From Glossina fuscipes (lineage: Eukaryota > Arthropoda > Insecta > Diptera > Glossinidae), in NCBI RefSeq assembly GCF_014805625.2, contig NW_023998458.1, positions 1,531,480-1,595,479 of the forward strand: a DNA stretch of 64,000 nucleotides. Direction: 5' to 3'. A program made the translations under genes and the position numbers. This document shows positions 35,626-49,120 of the stretch, in pieces (within the stretch, counting starts at the first letter, position 1; every line of letters starts with the position of its first letter). Under the pieces are notes generated by a model that was given only the letters and a program-made list of their open reading frames with translations, was not told the origin of the DNA and did not search any database.

Positions 35626-36629
35626 TTGTTTTGAAACTAGTTTAAATATTTGGAGCAACATCAGTGAGAAATGTCAATTAAAAACAAAAGTGCATTTACT
35701 TCGGATGGCTTGGAGCAGAGGTATTCTTAAAAATGTTATAAGAATATTACGTTACATTACTTAAAATTTCTATTCTATTCTATAATTTTTCATTATATCT
35801 ATCTATTCATTTCATTTATTCATTTTTGTATTCCCTACTTTAACTTAATACGCCTGCTTTCTATTCCAAGATGTAGTTAAAACAATATCTCGTTCTCAAC
35901 ACTTAATGCATAATGGAAGCTCCTCGACGTCTATTTGAAAAAAAAAAAAAAAAGTTCTCACATTACGTTTAGTTGTTTTTAAAACGACATTGAGTAATTT
36001 CTTGCAATCAAAGCAATTTTTTTTTTTTTTAATGCTATTATTTATTATTATTTTTTTTTTCGTTTCTCCTCAACAACTAGTTTTCTAAATACTAGTACTA
36101 GTACTTTTTACGTTTTTTATCACAGGAAAGGGTAACATTAAATTTGTCAGTACTTTTGTAACATCCCGCCATATATCTTAGTGCTCGATAATCTATAAAT
36201 ATTCTTTTGATCCATGTGAGTCGTTAATTATTCATTCTACCTATATCTTTGGAGATAGAAAATGAAAAAATTGATACAGGATTCCTTTAAAGATTCTTTC
36301 AACCGCTTGACGTATAAGATCGGTCAGGATGCCCACATTAGCAACTTTGCGTGAATATTCGATCAGCCCTTCGAGAGACTAAGTCAAGAAATAGTTAAAA
36401 TCGACTGGAAAAAAAGGCCGACATTAGTGATTAAAACGAAACGATCCTGAAAAGAAAAACAAAAGCCCAAATTTAATTGCTTTTATTCCATGTGATCTGA
36501 ATATAAAGTCAAGTCATCTAAAAGCTTGCGTTGAGAATGGTCCTAATCTGCGGATTGCTATAAGCTAATAACTACCAGACATTTTCTTAAAAATGGTGAT
36601 TGCTTGGTTCGCCTTCTTCAAAGCTCCCT

Positions 36630-37020
36630 TTTTATACCCTACGCCGTTTGGGATGACGGGGGATCTTAAGTTTGTAGGGGAAGAAAGAGTTGAAATAAGC
36701 ACACTTTTTATTGTATTGTATTGTCTAAACTTGTCAGTCCGTACGACTCTCTTGCTCTTTTGTGCTTAATTTTCAAATCGAAACCTATGAGATATTTGGA
36801 TGTACATTGGTACACTAACGTGTTTCGTAATGCTTCGGATCGGACTACTTTTTCGATCATTTTTCACGTAAAGCTTTAATTTGAAAAGCTGTTCTTTAAA
36901 GTATTTAGTTGTGAGCCGTGGCTTACTATGTGGCGTTCTTTCTCGTACTTTCTTTCTGAAGTGTTGCAAATGTCGACAATTTAATAATAAACGTATAGAT
37001 GGACAGACAGGCGGACGTAA
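36630..37020 (+). repeat. Dispersed repeat family R2, partial copy
   Basis: Starts CTTTTTATACCCTACGCCGT, contains TGAGATATTTGGATGTACAT and CGGATCGGACTACTTTTTCG, and ends near GACAGACAGGCGGACG. A minus-strand open frame at 36766-36969 is within this repeat. Confidence 0.65.
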
Positions 37021-37800
37021 TGAGCTTCTTTCCGACTTAGGTCAAATGTGAGGAAAATAATGCAAAAACTTGTACACTATTGCGAGAACTTGGCACCGCT
37101 ACCAAATATCAATTCAAATATTGACAAAATAATCTAATATAACCGGTCAAGAGAAATGCATAATGCGTTATTTGGTAGTGTTTTCAAATGAAATTCCGCG
37201 GAACACTAACAATTGCACCAGAAAGTTATGGCAAATTTCCTACTCTAGGGGAGCCTGGTAAGGGGAGAAATTAATTTTCTTATTTTTCAATCCGTCGGTA
37301 TGGAAGCAGAGTGATGGACAGGGAAAATTATGAGGAAAGAAATGGGGAAGGAAGGCGATAGCGTTCCTGGTCGGACGGAATAGCTACATGACTTTAGCAT
37401 TTTGCCGTATTTACCAGAGCTTTGTAAGTATTTGCCATCGTGATCGATCTACAGTAAGCTTAAGAAACTTGGGCAGAGACAGAGTGCTATAGTTTTTTTA
37501 ATATACGCCGGCTTAAGTGAATTGCAATATAATGTTGACAACGTATATCTGCAGTTGGTAGAACTGTTTCGATTTGATGCGAATCGCTTTAATCTGATGA
37601 AATTGATTTACAGTTTGGGAATGGATGGATGAAAGATTAAAAGTGACTCAGATGAGTTTATAACGTAATTACTTCAATTTGGCCTTGTGAGAACTACTTA
37701 TTGACCGAGAATCTTGTCTAAAATTCGTTTTAGAGCAAATTTCATTTCCTTACATGTTTCTCTTCCCGGTTAGTCATTGTACAAGACGATCTATTATTAC

Positions 37801-37801
37801 G

Positions 37802-37839
<38 letters not shown>
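37801..37839. repeat. (GTT)n microsatellite
   Basis: Thirteen perfect GTT units. Confidence 0.95.
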
Positions 37840-39484
37840 AGAAAAAAATGAAAATGAATGATAGAAAAACTATTAAAATTACTTTCTTAGTAGAAACTTT
37901 TAAACTAAGATATTCGAAGAATATACAATGATAATACATTTGAAGAACAGGTAAAGTTAGGCGCAAATCAAAAGAAAAGCCTACGGCGTCTCACTTAAGC
38001 TACAATAGCTTTGGCGCTTTAATGAAATAAGTTTAGCTTCATTTTAGAACGCGTGCCATGCTCACGACCTCAATATTTATATTAAAAACGACGCATTTAA
38101 TATAACTGTAAATGAATGTAGATACGTATGTATGTATGTATGTATTTATGCATGTACATATATATTTATTTCTCCCCTTCTCTCTCTGCCTCTACGACTT
38201 CTTTTCCTTTACTTTGTGTTTCCACTTTATTTTCTTTTTGTTAATATTAAATTTTATTAAAAACTATACTAATGTACGGTACGGTCTTGCAGAGCATAGC
38301 AGGGGTTAAATACGCGATCTCCACAAAACAACACAAAAAAAAAAAAAAAAAATAAGAAGAAAATTAAAACGGTGGCTGCAATAATTACACTTCCCGTTGA
38401 CTATTGCTGGATAAATTGTTCGGATTTTATACTACTTCTGAGTAAGCACTTATTTCTCTCTCTCTTGTGTCTGCTTGAAATGCATTCCGTTTTCACTGTT
38501 GTTTCTAACTATTAGGATATGTTGGAGTTATTTGTTTATTTATTTATATTTTTTTTTTCCTTCGCCTATACGATTTTAAATGGTTGACAAATGTGTGTCT
38601 TTTAACAATAACAGCATAAAAAAATTTTCAGTTAGTTGAATGTTTGTGTACACACGAGGGTTGTCTGAAAATTTTCCGCCAAAGAATTCTCTCCACCATT
38701 TCTTTAGAGCGCTAGAATCAATCCAATCCTTCCTTAATGTTTCAAAACGTTTTTAACGAACCATTTGTCGTGATTCTCAAAGTCTGCTCGAGTTTCCGTA
38801 ATGATCTCAACATTTGATCATTTTTTTTCTGATTTGTAAATAGGTAAGCACCCTTAAGGATCGTATTTGCAGAATACGTTGAATAGGGCAAAAACCTTTG
38901 CGATTTTGGCAAAGTGTTTTTTGGTTTAATACACTGAGTGGCACTGAATGTGTGGTCAGCTTTGGATTTATTCATAGCTTCTTCTATACCTGTAACCACT
39001 CGGTGGTACTTTAACGATATTTTCGTTCGTGCTTTTAGCATATGATCGGTCCAAAGATTCGTCGTTATCAGCGTTACAACTTTATCCCCAACGTTATGTC
39101 CACTTAGGCTTCGATACTGACCAACTTTGGAAAAATGGCTTATACTCATTTTCTTATTTTGGGACCTCAGGATAAGTAGGGCCGCTTTCAAAGGGATTTG
39201 TCCTTCTCCTTCGGAACGTCAGTTATCGCTTATCATAATACAACTTGTTGTGCCGTCATAAATCGTGAGGTAGATAAGCCTGTAAAACGAGGAATACATC
39301 TGTGAAAAATAATGGTGCAGACTGTGACTGTCTTGCCCAGTTTCTATCTTTTCCAGTTTTACACAAGCAATTACATCGATTAACTCAAGCAATGCTCAAA
39401 CGATAACTGCGGCTCCAATATGACTAAAGTTTTCATGCATGCACAAGCCAATTCCCTAACAAGAGTAAATGCTGCCGTATTCAT

Positions 39485-40181
39485 GTTCAGGCTGAAAACT
39501 TTTCACAAAAACTATATAATAGATTGGGGAAAAAGACACCCATTATACTTTCGGTAGATGGGCGTAGTGGTCGATATCTCGTAGAATATCGCTCAAACCA
39601 TTTCAGATTTGTGCTTGTTGGAAAGGTGACATTTCGCACTAAAAAAAAATTTTCTGCTGTTTTTTTGTTTGGTGCCTTCAGGATGTCAAAAATGGAGGCC
39701 AACAAATGCAAGAAATACATGGTAATCGCTGTTTCATCGCGCTTTGCCTACGACCGTCGGAGTAGGGGACCAATTCTTCAACCCCGGTTACCATCCGTTT
39801 AAGAAACGGGTCAATTTCATTCCGTTTGGCCTCGCAGATGGAAACTGGATCCATTATGTTTTTTTGTGTTAATAGATGTGGCACTCAAATGTCAAGCTTG
39901 TTGTTGAATCCAGATTTGCGCTTATGGTCGATTCTTAGCTCGTGGCTGGTCATTTTTGTGCTTTTATCGATATTTTCGATGACGGGCCAAAGCATTTTTT
40001 TAGTGCGAAAAGTCACCTTTACAACGAGCATAAATCTGAAATTGTTTGATCGACACCTTACGAGATATCGATCATTACAGTCTTCTACCGGAAAAATAAT
40101 AGATGTCTTCTTCCTCCATATGAATATATATACAGGCATGCATAAGTGCATCGGGTCGAAAATTTTTTAGACAACCTACGT
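39485..40181 (-). mobile_element. Mariner-derived element with long inverted repeats
   Basis: Two arms of about 140 bp, 39523-39660 and 39990-40125, are inverted copies of each other. Shared blocks, read in the right arm's orientation, include TTTTTTTTAGTGCGAAA, GTCACCTTT and ACGAGATATCGA; the similarity is clear but not perfect. The outer edge on the right reads AGGTTGTCTAAAAAATTTTC on the minus strand, in the manner of a mariner terminal repeat, with a more decayed counterpart near 39490. Between the arms the minus strand carries a mariner transposase relic with PHLLTQKNIMDP and KRNEIDPFLKRMVTG, matching the WVPHEL/LTQKN and FLKRMVTGDEKW region, here VTGVEELV with the catalytic-domain motif damaged. 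The transposase is truncated and frame-broken, so the element is not autonomous. Confidence 0.75.
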
Positions 40182-43100
40182 ACAAATGCAATATTAACAT
40201 CCTTGCCATCGTCATACTTATAGGCTCGTTTCGCTTATTTATCCCGTCGTGCATATTCACTATGATTGTTTAGCATTATTCTCCCCTCATGCACATACTC
40301 GCCTGTACATTGACATTTCCCGGGATTGTGTTTGTATTCGTGTATGTTTCTTTGCTTTTGTCATTATACAAGATGTCAAAAAAGTGTCGGGAATTGCCAA
40401 ATACAAAACATTATTTCTTGAAAATTTCTCCCAACTACTACTCTAGATAAGTACTTCCTGTAAAAATTTAATGCAATCGTTGAAGAAGCTTCCGTCTCAG
40501 TTCCCAGTAGCTTTCTTCTTAGAACCTCTTTGCTAGGGTAGATGGGTTAGGCGAACTCCTTTTCGCCTTTTTCGAAGCGTTAATTAAGGTTTCAACGAAA
40601 GGCGAAGCCATGTACACGAGACTTTAAAAAATGCGCCATATTTACTGATTGGGCTTTGGAAACTAATTCTCACGAGAATAATGGAAAATCGAAAACGATC
40701 AGCATTAACTTGATAGTTGAGTGTCAGTCTTTCGCTGTTTAAGCATCAATCATCTTTCGTGCTTTCATGTGTTTGTATAACGTTGTGATTTTCAGGCATT
40801 TATCAGAATCACGGGAATAATGAAGCATTATTCATACTATATAATGAAGATTAAATTCATTTATATCTAAACTATGTATAAGCGTAAAATATCGTACATA
40901 TGGTAAATGTGTAATGAAATAATTGAAAAGTCAAAGTTCAAATGTGCTTCAAGTGTGCAATCGTGGTCCGGTTAGGACTAAAACAATCTCTTTAAAGATT
41001 ACTGCACCGACTAGACTCTTCGACCATATCTTTAGCTTTTTCTGAAGAAAATTGAAAGCTTTCGGGATAACACCAGTAGCACAATGCCAAACGGATTATT
41101 GGAATTCGATCTCATAGATGTTGATATCATGGGCTGAGAAGATTAAGTGTAAACGGTGACTCACTCTTTCATGCCTACGTTTAGGATTATATCGGCCTTG
41201 TACTTGTTCCGTGGGTACACGGAAAATTAATATTTTCCTTACTACTCTTGGAATGCTTGTTAAAGAAAATCGATTTTTGCAGATCCTTTCCAACATTTTT
41301 AACGGCCTCGCACAAACAATCCCCCGGAAGATACTTTAAAGAATCTCTTTGCTCGATATGTTAATTCGGGGCAAAAGTAGTAAACCCAAGTCGTAAGCTT
41401 AGTAAGCTTTTCTAACTTTTAAAATGTTTCTCCTGGTACTTTATTGACAGAGTATGTACATGGATAACATGTACACTTTTTAATGTCATAGAGTAAAGTT
41501 GTCGTAATCCCTTAACTAACTGTACTAAAAATTTCATTTGAATTGTTCCTAGGTGTACGTATACATCTATATACATATTTTGCGGAGTGGGTTCATAAAT
41601 TCTTGCGGACTAGTATGTTGTTACATGCTAAGTTTACATGCATATACATTTATATAACATATGTGTTTTGTTGTTTATTCAACTCTATGCTCTCCTACAT
41701 ACGTTTGTTTACACTTCATAATGTCTGCTGTGTATATGTGTGTTTTGCTTCTATAGACTATTTTCCGCTTGAAACTAGCATTAATCTTCAGCAGACAACA
41801 TACCGCACAAACCGTAGAGATATGTAATATATCAGGCGACTCACTCCTTATTCCAGTGCGTGTTTCTGCGTTCATCATGTTATGATTACTTACTTGAGAT
41901 TTTCATTGAGTTTACGTGTTATTTTTAGAGCATATAATCTCTTTTACTTTATTTTATTTAATTGAAACTGAAAAGTTTTTTGAAAAAAAAAAAAAAAAAA
42001 AACCAAAGAAATTTTTTAATTTCAAAATTTTAAGCTAATTACAGACAAAAAGAAAGGATTCTATGTGAGATATTGTAAAGGAAATTTTCCCAACTATTTG
42101 CCACCGCTTCATGCAACTTTTTGGCGTTAATTAATGTTGTGAACACTTTCATATGTCGAGCATTGCTATCCATCTAGGCGGCCGGCCACATATAAATTTT
42201 AAAAGAAAATCAAGTTCCAGCTTACTCACACTCACTCACACTTCCAGGATCCTATGACTTAGTTTGGTTAATCAGAAACTTTGCAGCTAAATGCACTAAT
42301 GATATCGCTTGGAGTAAGAAATGTTGGTAACTTTTTTGTATTCTTCATTTGAAAACGTTACAACAGACTGGGAATCCATTTGTTAAATAATTTTTCTCAG
42401 TCAGATGTTTGAAGTCAACTAGAGCAGCATCGATGCCTCCATATACATGCGAGGTTAGTTAAGCATCTGTGCAATACGAGCTGCGCCATGTTGACGCATG
42501 GGTACCACTATCGGGCATTCTCATCAGCGCTCTTGCACAGTTGTTCTGCCCATACACAGCGCGACACATTATCGAAAGTGAGTGTCCCTGAGCTGCCTTT
42601 GCCTGAAACGTTTGTAGAGGGTTTTAATCGCGTTGCCTTTCACTGAAAGATCCATTGAAATCTTTTTACCACTACTCTCTTTATAATGCTTTCCAATCAT
42701 CTAAACCGTAGTCGCTTGTATATTGGCATTCAGTGCATCCACAATGAATGAGTGATTCTATCAGAAATGTTCTTCACCGCCAGAGAAGATTCTTTCATGT
42801 TTTCTATGGATGGATGAAAATATGCTGGCACTGGTTTTTCATGCACCCTTTCTTTCTTCTTGTACCACTTGACTTATACGTAAAATTAACTAACTACTTG
42901 AAGACAAGTTTAATTTTTCTTGCAAAGACCAACTCAAGAGATTCATAGAATGGTTAGTTAGATCTTTCCATTCAAATCAAACGGGACTAATCCAAAAGCG
43001 AGTAACATCTCCTTATATTAGAAACGCTAAAGCTAAACTTCAATCGAGTTAATCGCACATATATTGCCTACAGTCATTGACGCGTAATTCCAACACTTAA

Positions 43101-45214
43101 TAAAAAAATGCAAATGTAGATAAAAAAAAAAAAAAAAAAAAATGCATTTCGAACAGTGTGTTAAGTTATTTTTTATGTGCTAATATGTTAACATGCATTG
43201 CAAACAAATGAATAAAAAAAGAAAAAGAAGAAAACTTTATGTTCTTTGGCCCATTATATAGGGAACATTAATTTCACATAAATTCTTCAATTGCTTATGT
43301 ATGGTATTGTCTGGTGGTTGATTGTTGCGTTCGTGACACTTGAAGCTTGATGTCTATTAACACAATTGGGCAAAACTTTATTCACATCACTTGTACGTTA
43401 AAAATGAAAGAAGGAAAAAAAAAAAAAAAAACAACAAAATTTAATGTAGCATTGTTGTCAACAGATCACACGCACACACACTATCATATATATGCATACA
43501 TTTATTTATTTTTTTAATGAATTTTTCATGCATTATTTGCGTTGGCCATGTGTCATTCACTAAAGACAACATAATTGAATTGATACATGAATGCGTGAAA
43601 GTACAGTCTGTTTAAGGAAAAAAAAAAGAGAAGAAAAACAGATAAAAATGAAAACACCCCAAAAGGGGAACAAAAAAGCATCTTTTCTAGGCATGTATCT
43701 ATGTATCTATGTACAGCATCTAAAAGTTTATAACCGCATATATAGGATATCTATAGACCAAAGAATATGAAGACAAGGGTAGAGGACAAGCAGGAGTTAC
43801 GTGTAGAATACGCGTACAAATAAAATTTGACTGATAAGTAAGAAAATGTTTTCTGGCATTTTTTAATTTTTTTTCTATTTCCGCTTTTTATTGTGATAAA
43901 CTCGTTATTCATTTGATTAATTGCAGTTTGAAATTCTTAAGCACAATTCGTTTAAAAAAATAAATCAATGAATGCATGCATACGAATGCCTAATATTTCA
44001 CAGATCGTTAATTGCCCATAAACACAATTCTTTTCTTTCGTGTTTTCACAGACGAAAAAAAAAAAAAAACAAAAACTACGCAGAGATTATTTGTTGCTAT
44101 ATGTATTTAAATAACATTTAGAAAATCGGACATCAGGAAACGTAGAGATGCCATTCCAAGCTATGCAAACATATCTTTGTTAGATACGTCTGTCCGTCAT
44201 ACCAAGACAATCTATCAAATAATTTGGTTTACATGCCTGAGTAACGAAGAAATTTTTTGCTCTGATTTTAAAGAAGAAAACCTTTGAATAATTAACCAAA
44301 GTGCATCCATTTGACATCGCGAAGAATCTCTTAGTGACCATCAACCATAAAGGGATAGACCCTTTCAATTCAATGCGCTAATGGAGAGGTTAAGGATGAT
44401 TCGTGGTCACAACGGTGATATTTGTTCATGTCTGTGACTCCACAATCGCCTCTGCCACAGTGTACGAAAAAAAAAAAACGAATTCGATTACAATTTGCAA
44501 GTGAGGGTAAGGCTAGCAGAAGTAATCTAAACTATTTTTATAAGGAGGCAAAGACATAAGCGGATCTCCACCACAAAATTCCTAAGGGCAAAGAGCAGGG
44601 ATTGCTTTTGAAGGGATTCTGTATTGAATCTGACCAACAGTTGCTGTAAGGAGAACACACCACAGAGACTTGGTTATGTATTGATCTGAATAAGCTCACC
44701 TTTACGAATCGTTACGCGCTTTGGACCATCATTAAATGAAACCTAAAGCCGTTTTAGCTTTAGTTAGAGAGAGCACAATGTTCTGATTAAAACGTAGTTT
44801 TCGCTCAAATAGAACTCATGAATGAATCTAGATTTTCCAATTTTTCCGATTTGATGAAATACTCAGTAGTGAATGATTTCCTTCTTGAAAAGGGAAAGTT
44901 TTAAAAACCAATTATGATAGGCGGTTAAAGATTTCATTGCTCGAAAGACTTAGTTACTTAGATATCAAAGCGGTCGTGTGGTGTCGTTGGCTGCCCGTTC
45001 AAAAAGAAGGAAAGCGTCTATCCCTTTACTCGGACTACACGGGAAGTCACCTGACGCACACTTCTTGCAAGATAGTCTATCCCATCTGTTTTATAATTGA
45101 GTTGCCTCATACCCATTCATTTATGTCAGCTTATGATTAATTTGCTAAACAAACTTACTCTAGCACCCTCTGCCGAGACGAAAGATATGTGAGCTCAAAA
45201 TAAAGAAAAATTTC
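40182..45214. other. Intergenic or intronic DNA, no gene recognised
   Basis: AT-rich with poly-A tracts (about 41983-42002, 43122-43141, 43416-43431, 44055-44070) and CA- and TA-rich patches. No coding exon or family resemblance found. Confidence 0.5.
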
Positions 45215-45225
45215 ATGGTAAAGAT

Positions 45226-45396
45226 GTTATTATTATTATTATTATTAATTTCGCCAGAGAAGTAAATTCTAAGACTTAACTCTTAAAAGCACTAGCACCT
45301 AAGGCTTTTATTAAGAACTCTACCGCACTTGAGATTCGAACCAACGACCATTGACTTGTTGGTCGAGATTCCTCGCTTTCGGCTACTCAGGCGGAT
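45226..45396 (-). mobile_element. tRNA-derived SINE, copy 3
   Basis: On the minus strand it starts ATCCGCCTGAGTAGCCGAAA, has box-B-like TTGGTTCGAATCTC, then AGTGCGGTAGAGTTCTTAAT and CCTTAGGTGCTAGTGCTTTT, and ends in a pure AAT repeat (plus-strand ATT run 45227-45247). ATGGTAAAGAT flanks it at 45215-45225 and 45397-45407, an 11-bp perfect target-site duplication. The regular tail and perfect duplication make it the youngest-looking copy. Confidence 0.9.
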
Positions 45397-45563
45397 ATGG
45401 TAAAGATAATAAGGCATCGAATGAAAGAATTACCAATCCATAGTGAAGAAATGTCTGACGAATACTGTGGGGCCCTATCGTTTTAGCCCTTCTAATATTT
45501 CCGCACTCATAGTATATAGTCAATGTCCCGTGTAACATCGTAATGATCGGAAAGAAGTGTTGC

Positions 45564-45596
45564 GAGAGAGAGAGAGAGGGAGAGAGAGAGAGAGAG
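45564..45596. repeat. (GA)n microsatellite
   Basis: GA dinucleotide run with one GG interruption. Confidence 0.9.
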
Positions 45597-48517
45597 TTGT
45601 AAAAGTGTTATGCGTTTACCGACTGAGCACTCACTACGGCTACGATCCTACGATCCTACGGTCCTACGCCACTAAAGGTTGTGAACCCTAGTATGTCGAC
45701 TTGATAATCACGCTTCCAACCAACCACTTGGTTAAGTCCTTTGATTTTGAGATTGATCGTAATCATCATCAGTCCTTTTTTGATCTATAAGGCACAGCAA
45801 AGGAGTTCTTGCAACCGCTTATCAGACGTCGCCTTCGCTAATTTTCCTCTGACATCAAATCTAAAAAATAGTTCACTTTTAAAAATTTTTAATGACTAAA
45901 AAATAGCAAGTATTTTTTATCAAACAAAAAAATGTAGCAGCCATGAATAAATATTTTAAATATTTACTATACTCCTGTTGTTCCTGGTTGGTCTCTTAAG
46001 CGACTAGATATTATTACCTAAGATGCCATCATCGTGTTAGTAAAGGGAAATACGAACTATGTATGTGCGAAATTTCATTTCTGCGTAATAAGATGAAATA
46101 ATGAATAACGTTATACATGTACATAAACTGACGTGAGCAACCGGTCGTGTTATCGTGGGCGTCCGCCTACCATTTGACGTCATAATTAAGAAACTGAACT
46201 CTCATGTTTTTATACGATTGCATGCTTTACGCTTCTTTTAGCATTTCCGACTTTTACATGATTGCTTCTTAATTCGGTTGGTCACGAATATGTTCGAGTT
46301 CTACTTCTCATACTCGCCACCGAAGGATGGAAGCGTTTTTATTTTGTCGTTTATTGCAGGGACCAGAGGGGAACTGTAAATGAAATGCATGTATTTCTGC
46401 TCAGTGTGAAGTTCGCAATCGATTTGAACATGTCCCTCTGTCCGCCTGTGCAATATGGAAATGTTTCTTGAACATGTTAAGTAGCTGGTAGAGCAAATCG
46501 TGCAAAGCTTACGCCCACTTTAAGCTGAGAACTCTCCTGTTTTTTGGATTTTGTTGCTCGCTATTCATAAACTAGACTAAGTACATAATAGAACGTTCCA
46601 TGTATACAAAAATTTAAAAAATCAGTCACGTCCTCGCGTTATCATAGTTCTTTTTTTTTTTTTTTTTAGTTAGTGGATGTAGAGGATTCGGTCACAGGCG
46701 AACAACACTTTTTTTTTTGGAAACTCACAGTTTCGTTATGCATTTCTATTTCACAACATAGAGAACAACAGCTAAAAAAACCATTATCTGCTGTTATTTT
46801 TATTATTTTTCTTTTTTCAATATTTGGAAATTCCGTTTTCTTATCGAATGTATTTCGTGAATTTGCATTGCACGCGAAGTTAAACCCATAGAGCAATACG
46901 AGCATATTAAGAACTGACTGATATACAGCAAGTGTCAAGCAATCGATATTCCAATCGACATGGAAAGATAACCAAATCGATTCATTATTTTGCCCTGGCG
47001 TTAGGAATAGTTTTCGACTATAGATCGTCCATCCGTTATTCCGTACAATATGGACGATCGGTTTTTTCGAACTTATTGAGACAAGTTGTCATGCTTTGCA
47101 TTATATGGAGATGGCAAGGCAGACTTGGTCCGAGACTCTTGTACTCGGTCACATATTGAAAATATTCCATAAATATGCATTAAAAAAAGGTGCCAGGTTG
47201 CTTATATGGTAGCGCTCGTATGTAAAAGTTAAATCCTTTCAATTTCCAAAGTAAATCTTAGTCAAAGTACGCTACGTATATATGCTGGGGTAGAGAAATA
47301 ATAGCTGGGCTTGGGGGTGTCGCAGTATGGCGTTTGTTTTGTCGATATGTCTCCTCTCGGCCATCGCAAAATATGCGTTAAAAGCTAAGACTGCACCTAT
47401 CTAATATTTAGCAACTTTGGCACTTGGGGAAATGTTGCAAATTTCTGCTTGTGGATTTGCAGTGCAATTGGTCGGAGATTTTCAGTAAACCTCTTCTACG
47501 ATGGTGCGTTCGATATTCAAGAGGAGTACACAAGCCCATGCAGGCCAGAGGAGAGCTGTTATTAACGCAATACTCCATGTCGTGGGCAGTTGGCAATCGT
47601 GAATTTAAATTTCGCAAAAGGCTGAGGGATTTCCCAGAACGCGTGAGAATAACTTAAGGGCAAACGGAGGCGCACATGCTTTTCATATTCCTGAGAAGAG
47701 CGGCATTATAATATTCTCCTGGTAATGAATGTTGGGTTTCTATTTTTCAAGTGTCTTTATTATTATTATTACTAGAAAGAAATGGTGTCCCCGTTCAAGT
47801 CTAAGAGTTCGACATAGGATGTTTTTATTTGACAAGACGAAATGACACGATTTGATGACTGCATCGTTTTGTGTTAACCATCTGGCACTTATGCAAGCTA
47901 AGCGAGTGATCTTTATAGGGAACAGGATTGCAATACCCCGTGGGAGCATCATGGGGTTGAGGTTTCTCATAGGCTAGCGTTCCTATTAAGTGTTAGGGAC
48001 TTTCGCACACATAACAGGTTAGGAGGACATGGAGCCGCATGCCCTTCTCATAAGACTCGCCTTGCGAATTTTTCCTTTTGCCAAAAAGAGCTTTTGTCGT
48101 AAAGACAATCGTTCAATTGCGGCATTGGTCACAGTCTGTTAGATTCTCCAAGGTAACAACAAAGTCCTCAAGTCGGCCGAGAAATGCATAGAAATGTTTA
48201 GATGAAATTTATGCGTTCCCTTTATTTCCATTTAAAACGAAACCCATTAAGGTCATTAGGCAAGGTACAAGACTAGTTAATTATAAAGCGGAAGCAATAG
48301 CTATAAACCAGGGGGCTTGGCCTTTTTTCTGTACGATGCGTATAGAATTTTATAAATGCAAGAGAAGAACATAATTAAAGTCACGGCTCATTGTGCATTA
48401 GTCGTGACTTTAAATACAATGCAACAAGTCGTGTACTCTGAAGTGGTAAGAAAAGTAATGTCAAACAACTAACGAAGTAACTGACAAACTAATGTTGTGC
48501 AGTAAAGACAGAGAGAC

Positions 48518-48540
48518 AAAAAAAAAAAAAAAAAAAAAAA
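48518..48540. repeat. Poly-A tract
   Basis: Twenty-three consecutive A residues. No associated retroposed gene was recognised. Confidence 0.9.
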
Positions 48541-49089
48541 GAAAACACCAAAGAATATATTCAAGGGGAGAAAATAGCATAAATTATGGTTATATCAACA
48601 GCAAAAACAACAAGCATAATGGTTGACAATTAAAAGCGATACATACAACAACAAAGCAATACCGTGAGTAATATTAACAAAAGAAAAGGAACGTAATCTA
48701 AATAGAAAAAAAAAAACAAATAAATAAAAAGGTTTGAGGGGAAACAGAGAATTACACTTTTACATAATAATAATAACGACAAACATATATATATGTACAC
48801 ATATATATATATATATATAAAATGAAATGATTAAGGTTAGGAAAGCTGAGTTCGTTTGCTTGTTTGTTTGCTGTATGATGCCCTTACACGCTTGCTTGAA
48901 CACATATGCATGGAGTAATTTGTTATTATTATTATTATGAATAAAGTGTAACACACCCTTCAACATTATCATCAAAACATGTTCCTCATTACAAACAAAA
49001 GAAAGCTTAAGCACGTGAGCAATAAAAACATGAATATGTGAACAAATCAAGCAACTGAAGTGTTCTACAGAGAGAAAGAGAAAGAGACT

Positions 49090-49092
<3 letters not shown>

Positions 49093-49120
<28 letters not shown>
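49093..49120. repeat. (GT)n microsatellite
   Basis: Fourteen perfect GT units, preceded by a purine-rich GAGAAAGAG segment. Confidence 0.95.

Larger units (their letters stand above)
32668..39484. other. Intergenic or intronic repeat-rich DNA
   Basis: No supported gene. Holds R2 copies at 34735-35625 and 36630-37020, a GTT run at 37801-37839, GTAT repeats near 38128-38145, and homopolymers (36020-36030, 38334-38352). A 149-codon minus-strand frame (39191-38742) and a GGGTTGTCTGAAAATTTTCC motif at 38658 sit next to the mariner-derived element but are not assigned. Confidence 0.5.
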
